NCBI GenBank assembly: GCA_905250025.1
Contig: CAJNOJ010000074.1
Coordinates: forward strand, 356,638-420,637
Origin: Adineta ricciae
Taxonomy: Eukaryota > Rotifera > Eurotatoria > Adinetida > Adinetidae
Length of the DNA stretch: 64,000 nt
Direction of reading: 5' to 3'
Position 1 is the stretch's first letter. Each line of letters starts with the position of its first letter. The notes beneath the pieces are model-generated. The model saw only the letters and a program-made list of their open reading frames with translations, did no database searches and was not told the DNA's origin. The translations under genes and the position numbers were made by a program. Positions 22,326-35,200 of this stretch are shown piece after piece.

Positions 22326-24648
22326 AATCTGTTGTTCTTAGTTTTGTATTTGTCAGTATCTTAGGACTAGGATTCATTGGAAAATATACATGCTATGCAA
22401 ACAAGATTTTGTATAATCTTTTGGTTAATAGGTTGATGGACATGCCCTTTCATCATCGCTTTGTTATCGACTGTTGGCGTGTGGTCTTATTTTCGATTCT
22501 ATTAACAAAGATTAGTTTGTATTATTGAATTAATACTCATCACTACGATCGTATTACATATGAGCGATAATTAAAAAGAGTCTGCTGATGATTTTCAGTG
22601 CCTGACAACTAAACAAATAGTAGTAGAACATTGCTAATGTTCCGTCTTATTGGATCCTTGTCAATAATCTGATATAACTAGTAGTAGACAGACAGGGGAA
22701 TGTTTATCTTGTTGTCTTCAGCATGCATAAGATCTAGATGACATAACATGTGCAAATTGTCCTTCTTTTTTCTGCGTCTACTCTTAATGTTGTTCTAAAG
22801 TATCAAGGACCAATTCAATACACTTCATGCATGGCAAAATTGAATAGCGGAGCATCGGATGAATTCATTCGTTCGGCTTCATCATCTTCTTGCCGTCATC
22901 AGGAATGGCAAGCTCGAGATAGTCATTGAATAGAAACTACTTAGATAAGAATTGTCATTTCTGGATGTCGGATGTAATAGAAAAAAAACAAGAGACGAGG
23001 AAAAAAAAAAGGAAAAAAGGAAGAAGAGACAAGAGTGGAAGATGTGTCTTCGTTCGACAGCCATTCATGGTGTATTTCTTCAATTGACAGACTCGAAACG
23101 ATCTGTATATGTATATGCTGCTTTCACCGATTAGATGCCCGCTTTTATCATTACTCTTATTGTGTCACACAGATAAGGAACATCAACAGTGGAAATAACC
23201 ACATGGCTGCGTCGGCAAATAGAACTAGATGTTTATCTTTTGCCACATACACGAGAACTGGTGAGTAAAAGTACTTTGTTAACATGTACATTGATTTTCT
23301 TTTCACTCGTTCTCCTTGTCAATTTTTTTATCAAATAAAATCAATATACCAGGGGACATGTAAATAGTAATGTATTAAATCATTAATAAGTCATCGATGA
23401 TTATTTCGACTATTAGCCTGAAGGGAATTAATTCTCATTTCATGCAGCAAGGCTATTCTTCTTCTTCTTCATCATCATCATCATAACGCAACATCTCGTC
23501 TTATCAGTTGTAATAAAAAACGGGATTAAACGGAGTGTTCTCTTCCTCTTTTTCTCTTTCTCACTTCTTCTGTTGCGTTAGGACTACTGACAATGAAATG
23601 CTCGTTTTCAATGAGTATCATCGTATGTGACGTACATCAACTGACACACAGTTAGAGAAATTGTATATTTTGATAATCGAAAGAAGATGTTAGCAAGTTA
23701 TTAGTTCTATGTCCTTGTCTTTCATATTCATCACTGTGTGTGTTTTTGGCGCAAGGAACGAATGCCAACAAGTTCTAATGAGGTTAAATAATGTCAATCG
23801 ACTAATACGCATCTGTTGAACACAATGATTTCTTTTCACTTTCCGTACAGTCACGTTTCGCATGACATCATGCACAATACGTATCGACCATCGGTTTGAT
23901 TTGCTAAGGTGAGCAGCGAAAAAGCTAATGTTCGAGTCTATTAGCTCATCACACTTTCAATCATAAAATAGCGTGTATACTTCTTTTTGCTAGCGACAAA
24001 AAATATCGTGATCAGTTATATATGCATTTGTATCGTTAATAGAAGTCAAATCATGCGTTGCGGATGTCTGTACACAGAACAGTCATGTGAATGTTCGTAC
24101 AATTGCAATACTCGTACTAAGTATGATATACTGGAGACTCGTCTCTTTGTTAGACCGATGCCGTTGAGTGACATAGTACAACGTAGTTTTCTTCTGTAGA
24201 CAACTTCCGCTCGGACGATAGAAAAAAATTTGAGTTTTGTTATATATTGAACGATGTATAATTAAAAAATTCAATCATGTGCCAATTGGTAAACATAGGA
24301 GTCGGTTTCTTTTGTTTCATTTCACATGTGTAATTTCTTTTGTCACGTTCTTATCGATCGTTAGTAAAGTTTCAATGTGGCAATTAGAACTGTCCAAAAA
24401 AAGCAAAGAATGAAATATTGGGTTTAAATTTCTTTTATTCTCTTCGAGTATGCGTCTTGTCAATAGTATGAGTGTAGAAAAGATGACAGAATGTTTTCTT
24501 TTGTCGTTCTGCGTAACTACGGCGAACGTTTGAATTCTTCTAGACATTTAAATTACTTTTTGTGTTGAAATTGTATCTTTCTTCTTCATTTGTTTAGAAC
24601 GATTCATAGACATGCGAACAAACTATGAAGGATGACCGATAATTATCA
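22326..24648. other. Intergenic region of 2.3 kb
   Basis: I find no supported gene. Low-complexity runs include ctt/cat repeats at about 23457-23486 and A/G-rich sequence at 22980-23040. ORFs at 22882-23064 -, 23035-23268 + and 23987-24199 + have no domain and overlap one another. Confidence 0.5.
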
Positions 24649-26194
24649 ATGATACGCCCGACTAGAAGAGTCGGGCAACAAGCCAGTCTATGGCTTTTAT
24701 TTGCACTCCGCATAAAAAAATGTTTTCGTCTTCGATACCTATTAATAACATTAATTATTCTCATTTTATTAACGTATTTACGTCTTATTAACCATGCTCC
24801 CGTCGATCCATCGATGTTGAACGATGCATCGTCTGATCATCGACAACAGAAGAGCTCTCTAGACAAACTCCGCTCATTAAAATGTAATTTTGATGAAATT
24901 GAATCATTACTTCGTTACAAATCAACTCGACCACCACACACAGATAGTCGTCCAAGGCCGACAATCGAACGACTACGTAAGCTCTTTCAAATGCTCATTT
25001 CCTACGAAGACAAATTTCGTCGTGTATTCGATCACCTCCAGATATTTCGTTTTACCGACATGTACAATACACTACGTCCATACGCTAATGATACGCAACG
25101 TTTACATAACATTTATTGTCTATTACAACGATATACAACCATATCCGATAACGGTCATATCGACATAGAATCAGGTTTTATCAATTATTTATCTCAAGTT
25201 TCGAGCTATTTAGCGGATGGTTTTGATAACCAACATTTGAGTTGGAATACAACTTCAACGGATGCAATTCGTAAACCGGTTATTGTTCTTGGATCGAATA
25301 TTCATTTTTTTAACATGCTACAAGCATCCATGCGGACTATTGATAAGTTTTTAAAAGATCACAACGTTGCTGTCTATGATCTAGGATTCACTGCAGATCA
25401 AGTAGATATGGTAAGATTTGAATTAGTACCAACATCTTGAGGAAAGACATTGAAATATATATGATCTGGATTTTCTATGTTAGATTACGGCAAATTGTAA
25501 ACGTTGTACAGTCATTAAATTTCCATTTGAGGAAGTCGCAAGCGTAGCCAGTCATGTTCGGAACTTAGCCAATTTTGCATGGAAACCGATTATCATTCAT
25601 GTAATAACTTCATTACAAACGAAGAATTCAAGAAACGGGACATCTCTTTTCTCGCTCTAGGATGCTGTGCGACGTTTTGGCTCTATTATTTACGGTGATA
25701 CATCTGTTCGTTATAATACTTCAAATTTCACTCGATTACTAATTGACAATGAAATCCGTGGCTTTTCATGTCGGGAATTACCTGGTCATTATCTTCCATG
25801 CTTCACATTAGAGAAAACATTTACATGGTTCAATGAAACACCGTCGACATTTGATGACGTCTACATTGCTGAAGCAGGCTTCGTTGCTGTCACAGATAAC
25901 TTCTTATCGCGCCTGGTACTGAAGACATGGGTGACTTGTGCCCTTGATCCAGAATGTATCGCACCAACTCAATCTAAATCAGTATGCAAACATCGCTCCG
26001 GTACAGGGAACGTTCATCGTTATGATCAATCAGCAATGGTAGCCGTACTTTCGTTCTATTTCTTTCCAAGTTCACGGAATGGTAGTACAAGTAATCCAGC
26101 TCCGTACGATATGTATGCTTCCATTCAAGGTAAACTAGCAGAAGTTCGACGTGGTGAAGGCGATCCAACCTATTTTACTGTCCATAAACCCTAG
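24649..26194 (+). CDS. Type II membrane protein, glycosyltransferase-like (DUF1647-type)
   Basis: Exons 24649-25410, 25484-25600 and 25661-26194 total 1,413 nt and give 470 residues. A short basic cytosolic end is followed by one membrane anchor at about residues 29-46 and a luminal domain, the layout of Golgi glycosyltransferases. From about residue 215 it reads KPVIVLGSNIHFF, VAVYDLGFTADQ, FAWKPIIIHDAV, FDDVYIAEAGF and NVHRYDQSAM. This resembles the nucleotide-sugar-binding fold and the HxYDQS ending of DUF1647-type proteins known mainly from nematodes. It has paired cysteines and N-glycosylation sites (NDT, NTT, NTS, NGS). The sugar substrate cannot be inferred. Confidence 0.7.
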
Positions 26195-26517
26195 AACAGT
26201 CTAAAGTAAGTTCCTTTGGTATTGCTGTGATATGATAATTTATAGAAGTTTGTTTTGTTATTTTTTTATTTATTAATAATAAATATTGATCACGAGACGA
26301 AATTGCTCTCCGAGGTGCATCATGGTCTACCTGACGTTGAAAGTCGTCAGTGTTGCTTTCATCGAAGGAAAGTTCATCTTTAATCGAAAAAATTTAGTTT
26401 TATTCACTTACTACTGCTACGACGATAGTGTCTATCTAATCGTATGCATTCATCATTACTTGACTATCTCGTTTACAGTGTACATTGTTCCGATAATCAA
26501 GAATCGATTGTTTTTAT
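26195..26517. other. Spacer between convergent genes
   Basis: About 320 AT-rich bases including aataataaat near 26274. It probably carries the 3' ends of both flanking genes. The plus-strand ORF 26286-26600 overlaps the minus-strand gene and is not supported. Confidence 0.5.
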
Positions 26518-27400
26518 TTAAAAGAATAATAAGAAGAAAAGTAGAATTTGTAATACCGATTGAAGAGAAAATTGGAACAAATGAAATATTGATGAAGTAG
26601 AATTCGATTGGACTGGACCTATTTTACAACGGGCGTCAGGTGAATGACGTGTACAACCATCGACACCGCCTGGACAGTTAATATTGATCTGTGATTGAAG
26701 GTAATGTTCCAGTTTTTGAAAATGATTCTGAACTTCAGCTTGAGGACATTTATCCAAACGAGATTTTAGACAACGGAAATATGCTGTCGATTGCTGGCAC
26801 CAACTACGTTTATTCAATGTATTCCATGACGGATAAAATTTAACAGTAATCATCAATGGTTGACATAAGTCGTTGATGACTTTCACTTGACATATCTCAT
26901 TAGCATTCGATATTTGAATAGGCGTTGAGCCCAGAATACCATTTTTGGCTGCCGCATCCGCATTGTGAGTACCACCACTTCGAACAGAATCCGCTGCTTC
27001 GGGTTGCTTTGGAGTATCCCAGATAATATTAAATTTATAATCTTCAATTTTATCACTACAAAAGCCCAACAGTTCATCAACGCGTTTACGAATGCCTAAA
27101 AAAAAAGGTTCGAGTCTGAATTTTACTACTGTACAAAATTCTATCTAGCTCCTTACCTTTCATAATGGATTCCATCGCCATTTCATACTTTTCCTTGTTC
27201 TCACAACCACGATATTTCTTGTGAACACATTCGAAATACACTCGTGATGCCGTACAATATTTGATTGGATCTGTTTCTCGGTCTTCTTTTTCCGGCTTTT
27301 GACCGCATGCACGTGAACCCATCACATCACACGCATGGATGGTCGAAATCATCATGATTACGAAACAAGAACAACAATACATGAAAGAATTATACTTCAT
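26518..27400 (-). CDS. Secreted cysteine-rich protein, probably GPI-anchored
   Basis: Exons 27400-27157 and 27095-26518 total 822 nt and give 273 residues. The N-terminus is a signal peptide (hydrophobic FMYCCSCFVIMMIST, cleavage near HACD). The mature part has about 14 cysteines in two similar halves with the pattern YFxCxxKxxxGCxxKxxYE (first half) and YFRCLKSRLDKCP (second half). After SNSTSS the protein ends in a hydrophobic stretch of about 20 residues (LLFFLLFF), as in a GPI signal. I do not recognise the family. The repeated YFxC...C arrangement suggests an internally duplicated extracellular domain. Confidence 0.7.
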
Positions 27401-27795
27401 TGTGTTGCATCGAAATATCTGATGTTTAAAAATGAAGACAGGTCATTAATTTTATGATTGTCACCTTCTCGTTCAATACAAGATTGCAGAAGAAATTGTT
27501 GCTAACAGTTTTGAATAATCGAGAAAAGAAAAAAAAGAGATCATGCACGCACGAAAGACGAACATTTCTCGTTTACCGATCGATACGTTGTTGCATCAAC
27601 GACAAATCGTTGACATTTTCTCATTAAACAAACAACAGAAGCTTTATTGAATCTCAGTGATGAGATATAACGAGAGATGAACAGATAGTGAAAGAGAACA
27701 AATATTTATTTAATAGCAAAATGGATGTTCTCCGTACGATGATAATTAAGCACAAAACAAAACGCGATTGTTACGTCGCTCTTGCTTTCTGGTCA
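27401..27795. other. Spacer between POLR3H and the cysteine-rich gene
   Basis: About 395 bases with no ORF of note. It is presumably the 3' untranslated region of POLR3H and the promoter of the downstream minus-strand gene. Confidence 0.5.
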
Positions 27796-28519
27796 TCAAG
27801 ATGTTTCAGTCCACCATGATTTCAGTCCCAGACCTGGTTCAGATATTGAGCCAATGATTGTATAAGGTATTTTTTTATCGTCGTCATTAGCAGTTTGAGT
27901 TATGGACGCACCCGAGTTTGGAGATTCTTTCGGTGCCGTATCTTCGAAAATTTCCTGTACAACACGAAAACTAAAAGCACGATAAATAGTTTATTTCTAA
28001 TAGAATCAATGCTCTCTACCGGATTTCTTCTCCAATTTCCATTACAAGATCATGTGTTTCATCGCCGGTTTCATATTGCCATGCCCACGTTTGTTCTGCT
28101 TCGATAAACCGTGATGGATGTTGAAGTTTAGTCGATGGAATGAGTATATCGTCAAAAAAGCCTAACGTCACTGTAATACCATCTTTACTCGATGAGCGAA
28201 TTTTACCTTTGAAAATGTGAAATACTCATGAAATAAGCGAGCCATTTGCGACATTCTTACCAACAAGTATTTCGTCGATATTTGGACGGAAGACGACATA
28301 ACGAAATTTGACTTTGATATGAAAATTAGCATCCGATGGCAAGAGAATGCAATCGCCCATGGATAAAATATCGTACAAACAAATACACAAGCCTAATTCC
28401 TGAAAGATTGTGTTCGCTAGTTTGCGATCGAGTTCTTCGGCGACAATCGTACTCAATTGTTCATTGAATAGATGAGGTGCAATCGAGACTGTGTCATCCA
28501 ATGTTGCCACAACAAACAT
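27796..28519 (-). CDS. POLR3H: RNA polymerase III subunit RPC8 (Rpb7-like)
   Basis: Exons 28519-28261, 28206-28020 and 27970-27796 total 621 nt and give 206 residues, the family length. The N-terminal Rpb7-type domain is clear ([37 protein letters not shown]), followed by an OB-fold segment ([26 protein letters not shown]) and the RPC8 ending ([18 protein letters not shown]). The subunit forms the stalk of Pol III with RPC9 and helps start transcription of tRNA and 5S genes. A splice acceptor (atcttctag) ends six bases before the ATG, and the STOML2 stop codon lies only 122 bases upstream. This fits operon-like expression. Confidence 0.96.
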
Positions 28520-28641
28520 TTCTTTCTAGAAGATAAGTGTCAATGTATAGACGGATATATGCGCATATTTCATTTTCACTAAACACATTAGATTCTTGTT
28601 TATTTGTTTTTTTTAAAAACCGTTCTGTAACAAATAATAGC

Positions 28642-30201
28642 CTATGACGTGTCTTTTTCATTTGGGGATTTTTTAGCACGCCGTACTGCGGACATGGCAT
28701 CACCGGTTAGCTTAGTATCGGCAGGTTGAGGAGTTGACGGCGAAGACGGTATCGACGGTGCTGATTGAGTTAGAAAGCCTTGTCGATCTTTGCTCTGAAG
28801 GTTATTATAGATTGATAATGCGGAGGCAACCATCGATGACATGTCACCGGTATTAGAAGGTAAAAGTATGGTATTATTCGTTCGAGCCAGGTTACCGAAA
28901 GCATGAACATATTGTTCAGCTATTTGTAGTGAAGCAGCATTACGACCTTCCTAAATTTTAGGAAGAAGAAGTGAGTATTCTTTGGAAAGAAAGGCCAGGC
29001 TTTACTTCAGCGTGAAGTTGATCTGAGATAATTTTAAGTGCCTCTGCACGAGCTTGTGCTTTTGCACGTATGGCGTCGGCTTCACCAGTAGCATTGTTGA
29101 TTTGTTCAAGTCGAAAACCTTCACTAGCCAGGATAGTTGCTTGTTTTGTACCTTCAGCTTTGTTAATTTGACTTTCCCGAATACCCTCACTCTCAAGAAT
29201 GGTCGCTCGTTTACGTCGCTAAAATAAAAAGTTTTATCGAAAAACAAAACTTGATCTTCATCGTTACTTCAGCTTCGACTTGCATTTGCATAGCTTCTTG
29301 GACTTTAGGAGGAAGGCGAATATCACGAATTTCATATCTGAAGAAGTCACCTTAGACAATGAAAGAATCACAGAAAAGCAAAAAAGTTCACTAACCGAAG
29401 ACAGTTGATTCCCCAAGCTTTGGCAGCTTTATTTATTGCATCTATTGAACATCGCAACGATATAATTGATAATACGCAAGAAATAAAAGAATATCTTACC
29501 AACAATACCAGTATTTAGCGATTCTCTCTCTCGAAATACTGTATCCAACGAGATTTTGCCGATTTCAGAACGCATCGTTGTTTGCGCTAGCTGAGTGACA
29601 GCAAATTCAGCATCTTCAACACCATAGCTAGCCTAGTGTACACATTTCACATGAATATCAATATGTCACTTCTATGAATGCGTATTTACCAAATAGGGAT
29701 CAAATACTTTCAGATACAAAACACCATCGATGTTCAATGTAACATTGTCTAGAAAAACAAACAGTGCATTTTCCGACGAATTTCACTTCGAAATAACCTT
29801 TTGAAATAGCTGTTTGACTTGGAACTTCAATGGCAATTTCTTTCAAACTTTGCACATAGCTGATTCTATCAATCACTGGTAAAAGTAAATTCAAACCCTT
29901 GAAAACAACAACTAATCGTTTTACAACGAGATGTATTTCAGTTTTCACTCACGGGATTTAAAGTCTTATAAAATTTTCCCATTCTCTCCACAACCCATGC
30001 TTCCTGTTGTGGTACAAATAGAACAACAGTATTAAATGGTAAACGAGAACGAAAACGATGTTGTTGTTCAGTTGTTGCTGTCGTTATTGCTCGTTGTAAT
30101 AGACGACGCTAATGAGAAGAGACATAATAATGATCAAAGTCAATGTTCCGCACACTTACAGACACAATCGGACCCAACGTTCGATTCAAGACAAATGCCA
30201 T
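28642..30201 (-). CDS. STOML2: Stomatin-like protein 2, mitochondrial (SPFH/prohibitin family)
   Basis: Nine exons (30201-30160, 30108-29953, 29897-29798, 29748-29690, 29632-29500, 29441-29396, 29337-29268, 29218-29006, 28950-28642) total 1,128 nt and give 375 residues. A short mitochondrial presequence (MAFVLNRTLGPIVSRRLLQR) precedes the SPFH domain (TVVLFVPQQEAWVVERMGKF). Next come the coiled AEAxRKRxTILESEG repeats and a C-terminal SLQIAEQYVHAF segment. STOML2 is a cardiolipin-binding scaffold of the inner membrane that supports respiratory supercomplexes and PARL/YME1L proteolysis. The very short first exon of 14 codons was chosen because its donor and frame restore a typical targeting peptide. 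A splice acceptor lies 31 bases before the ATG. Confidence 0.95.
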
Positions 30202-30396
30202 ATCGATTCGCGCAACAACACAAAAATGATTTCTACAAAAAGTCGATGATGCAAGAATAGAGAAGTTTGTGGGTGATTCATTTCAATTTCTATCTGTAGT
30301 ATCACACACAAGCAGGTATATTTTTATTTGTATCAATCTGACATCATTCATGGAAAAAATATATAAAAATGTGTAGCACTATCTGACAAGTAAAAT

Positions 30397-31852
30397 TCAT
30401 GGAGAGAAAAGTTGTCGTTTTGTGTCATCTAAAGCAAAAACGAAAGAAAAGACTTGATGGTGCAATGGTTTCGAATACAACTTACTGTTTAAGTGACTAT
30501 AGTCGCTGGGGAGATTTTCATCGTTAACACTTAAATCATTCATATGGAATGGATCCCGACTATGACGATGACGAGGTGCTGCTGAACGTGGAATATCTTC
30601 AGGTTTCGATGCAGGGGGATTACTGGTAAAATAAGAAGATTCCAAAGCCTGAAAAAACCAAATATTTGGCCATTGCATATCTTTGTGTGGCCTGTTTCTC
30701 ATACCTGTTTAGCTGTAGCTCGATATTTAGGATTCATCACTAGTAGGCTTTTCAATAGAGTTAACTCCTGTTCATTGGCTTTGGGAAATTTCTTTTCGAA
30801 AGTTTCACCATTATTTACTAAGCTTTCGTCATTGAATTGAAGGAAATGCTTGAAATGTTTCGCTTCTGGCCATGTTTTATCAGTGGGCTCACCAAGTAAG
30901 CGGTAGATCATAAGAATTTGTTCGATTTCGCTTTTACTTGGAAAAACAATATGACGATTGATTAGTTCGCCAAGGACAACACCTAACGACCACATGTCTG
31001 TGTTTGTACCATACTGACGATCACCGAGAAGAAATTCTGGCGAACGATACCAAGCCGGTGGCAATCGATGAAGTTTTCGACATGTATCATCCACATAGAT
31101 CGAAATACCGAAATCAGCGATTTTGATAATTCCATGATCATCGATCATGATGTTTCCTGGTTTAATATCCTATGCCATCGAATACGATTTATGACGAGAT
31201 TTACATCAAGTGAAAGTACCATACCTGATGCATAATACCCGAAGAATGAATGTATTCCAGACCCGAGAGCATCATGTAAGCCATCGATTTAATATGGCTG
31301 TGCGAGTACCGGTTGTCTGTACAATGAATCAAACGCTAAACGAAATCAAGCTCTGTGTAAAAGAAGACAATTTCTCCTCGAAGATTCGACACTTACACCA
31401 AGATCAGCAAGCATCAATTCGAAAACTAGTACAGCAACTTTAGAGTCCGGCGTATAAAATGAATCAAGTAACTAAACAAAAATCTTCTATCAAAGAACTT
31501 TCCGCAAAACAAATATGTACTCTAATAACGTTAGGATGATCTAATTTTCGTAACATTTGCATTTCATTTTCTGCCGCTGGTTCAGCCCAATCCGTATATT
31601 CACCATGACGACCAACTTTTATCTATCGAAAAGAAATCAATACGTTCTTGAATGTTGCATTCGAAGGAACTCCCAACTTTTTTAATGGCCACTTCGGCAC
31701 TTGTTGGAAGATACCGAGCTTTGTAAATTCCGACAAGCTAAATGGATATTGAATGATTTTGCTGATGAAATCTTATTGTTTTCATTGAGTCATACTGAAT
31801 CTTCGACAATCACTTCTTCGACCACATAATTTTCGGATTTCGCGGACGCCAT
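30397..31852 (-). CDS. Divergent cyclin-dependent kinase, CDK20/CCRK-like
   Basis: Eight exons (31852-31796, 31737-31678, 31622-31521, 31471-31397, 31335-31225, 31169-30705, 30648-30486, 30428-30397) total 1,065 nt and give 354 residues. Kinase landmarks are VAIK (residues 35-38), a catalytic-loop HQDIKPGN instead of HRDxKPxN (Asp136 kept), ADFG (Asp154 kept), WYRSPEFLLG, DMWSLGVVLGEL and FPSKSEIEQI. VFELMLADL and the ordering favour the CDK20/CDK7 side of the family. CDK20 acts in ciliary and cell-cycle control. Oddities: the glycine-rich loop is almost gone (EVIVEDSLVGIYKA), and the T-loop lacks the Thr before WYR (HRLPPAWYR). Reduced or CAK-independent activity is possible. It is divergent from CBP, with starts about 400 bases apart. 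Confidence 0.85.
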
Positions 31853-32255
31853 TGAATTGAACAAATCGAGAAAAACTAAACAAAGACTTCTGTAGATTTG
31901 ATTTCTTCTTCCACTATTGTTTATTTATTTCAATGATAAAAGCCAAAGAAAGACAAGAAAATGTCGATTAGAACCCAGCCAACAAATGAGAAAAAGAAAA
32001 TGTATTTATTCAGTTTTACAGCGACATCTTTCTGTCAGCCTAGATATGTTTTTTTCTCTCTCTCTCTTTCTTCGTTCACCAATTGGATCACAAGCAACTA
32101 AGTCAGTCAAATAGAGCGAAAGAGTTGATTGATTGATAGGTAGATAGTGAACGACCATCGGTCAAATTGTTTTTTTTTGTTGTTGTTTCTTCCTTTACAA
32201 GAATTTCAATTAGAATTCGTTTCAATTTAGTTACATTTACAGCAACAATGCAGAT
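31853..32255. promoter_or_regulatory. Shared promoter region of the CDK-like gene and CBP
   Basis: Two start codons face away from each other across about 400 bases, so both promoters must overlap or abut here. A pyrimidine tract and AG (ttacatttacag, ending at 32242) lie 13 bases before the CBP ATG and could be a cis- or trans-splice acceptor. No TATA box is obvious. Confidence 0.45.
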
Positions 32256-35200
32256 ATGAATACCAATAATATCAATACTCCATTGTCAAATCGAGTATGT
32301 CGCTTTTTCACGTGAAGAAAACCGCAAAAACGAACGTCATTTTTGTTTATATAGTCCGACGGTAATGATTCGGGATCGATCATTCCTTCGATGTATCCGT
32401 CGACTCCAGCAGCACCCGGAAACAATTATTTATCACACCGGACGTTTATTCCGCCAACCCCAGGGTCTGTCAGCTCAGACATTGATACATCGAATCTTAC
32501 ATCTATTCAACAAAATGATCCACGAAGAAATATCATTCAACAACTTGCACTTCTACTGCATGCACATAAATGTCTTCAACGCGAACGACAAGCGCAAGCT
32601 TGCAATGGAGATAATCATGGAACAGCACCGACAACGACATCATTGAATCTTTGTACATTACCACATTGTGCGACAATGAGGACAGTGCTTCAGCATATGA
32701 CGAAATGTGCTGATTTCAAAAATTGTACATGTAAGTTATATGAACTATGAACTTGCCTTTAAGTATGATGGATATCCATCTTTTTTCTACATAGTTAATC
32801 ATTGTGTTCAATCACGTCATATAATACTCCATTGGAAAAATTGTACTACCCCAAATTGTTCCATATGTGGAACATTAAAAAAGCCATCAGCACTTCGTCC
32901 ACAGAACTTCATTCGTAAGTTCGAATGTCTTTTATTTCTCGCTTGAACAATATGCAACTGACTCTTTCGTTTAGCCAAAGAATGGCAACAACAATTGCAC
33001 ACCGATCAACGAAATCATTTAGTAAAAAAAATTGTTGCAGCACTATTAAATACTGTGCAACAAGATGGCCGTTCTCTTCCACCTGATCGTCTGTCAGCAG
33101 TTACATCCTATGCTCAACAAACCGAAGCAGAAACTTTTAATACAGCTATCAGCCATGAAGACTATTTCCATCGTCTGGCTGAACGTATTTATAAAATACA
33201 AAAAGATTATGAAGAAAAACATATGTCGAAGAAGCAGCAAATCTTAACGACAACATTGACATCCATAGATAAATCAGCTGGTGAACAAGGTCCACCAAAT
33301 CGTATTGCGCCACAATCAGATTTCCCACCCTCATTTCTATCATCTTCCTCAGCAACGCCACAAATCAAGTCAGAAAATCATACTCCGAATCCCACACAAT
33401 CAGTCTCCTTTGATACGCATCGCATTTCGACTGATAGTCTCAATCGAATGACTATAAATAACAATACTTCAAATACAACTATCCATTCAGATACCAATGG
33501 TACACATGCTGATGTAAAACCAATTAAATTAGAACAGATATCACCCAATCACGATACCAAAATTCAAGTAAGTCATTGAAAGACGCGAAGTTTCGCGAAG
33601 AAATAACAGTCAACTGAAACTCAGCCTTGAACGCTGCGTACCTAATGACCTCTATTGAACACACAGGGATGTTGAGCATCTCTACAGTTTTCGGTCGATT
33701 AAGTCATAGAAATTCTGTCTGTATTCTAGGCTAACACTACTACGATGACGACGATTATTAAAAAAGAAGAAACTATTAGTACGAGTGAAACAGCAGTCAA
33801 TGGTAATAATATTACAACAACGACTGTTGAATTGATAAAAAGTGAAAAAACTGATATTGAAACAACTCAACCGAATCGTCCACCACCGATTGATGCTGCA
33901 AGTAAACTATTGCAGAAACATCCAGCCGCATTTTCTCCAGAGGATATACGAGAGAAAATGACACCTGTACTTCGGCAGTTATACGATCAAGAAGAAGGTA
34001 TTTGGTTTCGTCAACCGGTTACAGAAGCGATTGCGCCTGGATATTTTGATATAATTAAATATCCAATGGATTTCTCAACAATATTCACTAAATTAGATGA
34101 ACTGAAGTATACGACACCGTTTCAATTTTGCGAAGACATTTGGCTTGTATTTACGAACACTTGGACATTCAATAAGAGAAGTCAAAAAGTGTATAAAGCC
34201 GGCCTTAAGGTAAATGAGAAGCGAATTAAAAGAAAATCAGCTGTGCATTATGTATTCTTAGATTTCTGAAATGTTTATGGAACTAGTTGATCCTATTATG
34301 AAAGATTATGGTTATTGCTGTGGACGTCAGTATGTTTTCTTACCATCAGCCATGTTCTGTTATGGAGTCAATGGTATGTGTTGTACTATTGCGCGTGATG
34401 GTGATTATTTCGTTTATACTAATCCGGATTCATCAAGAAATAATCTCTCCGGCGATAAATATACATTTTGCAAGAAATGTTTCGATTCTGTTAAGTCAGA
34501 ATATATCTTAGTTGGCGACGATCCCGCTCAAACCTTAGCTGAATTACCTAAGGTCGAATTTCAACAAGCGAAAAATGACCATCAAGAGCAAGAAGCCATG
34601 ACGGACTGTATCGTTTGTTCACGACGTTTTCATAATATCTGTGTTCTCTATCACGAACATATCTGGCCTGAAGGTTATGTATGTAAAACATGTGTAAATC
34701 AGTACAATATTAAACGAAAAGAAAATCGTTATTTGGCACACAAGTTAACAATGACTGATTTAGCAAATGCATTAGAAAAACGCGTTAACGATTTTCTTCG
34801 AAAAGATTGTGATCCTGATACAGGTCGTGTTACCATACGAGTATTAGCTGCAAGTGATCGTATATGTGAAGTAAAACCAAGATTAAAGAAACATTTTGGT
34901 ACACAAGTACCAGACGGCTATCCCTATAGAACGAAAGCGATATTCGCATTTCAAGAAATCGATGGTGTCGACGTTGTTCTCTTCGGAATGCACGTTCAAG
35001 AATACGATAGTCGATGTCCAGCACCAAACGCCAGGTAAGGTTTTCAATTAAGTTCGAGTTACAGAATACACTCTTCTATTTCTATTTAGACGTGTTTACA
35101 TCTCCTATTTGGATTCAGTACATTATTTTCGACCGAAACACAAGCGAACGGCGCTTTATTTCGAGCTTCTCATCGGCTATCTGGAATATGTTAAACAATT

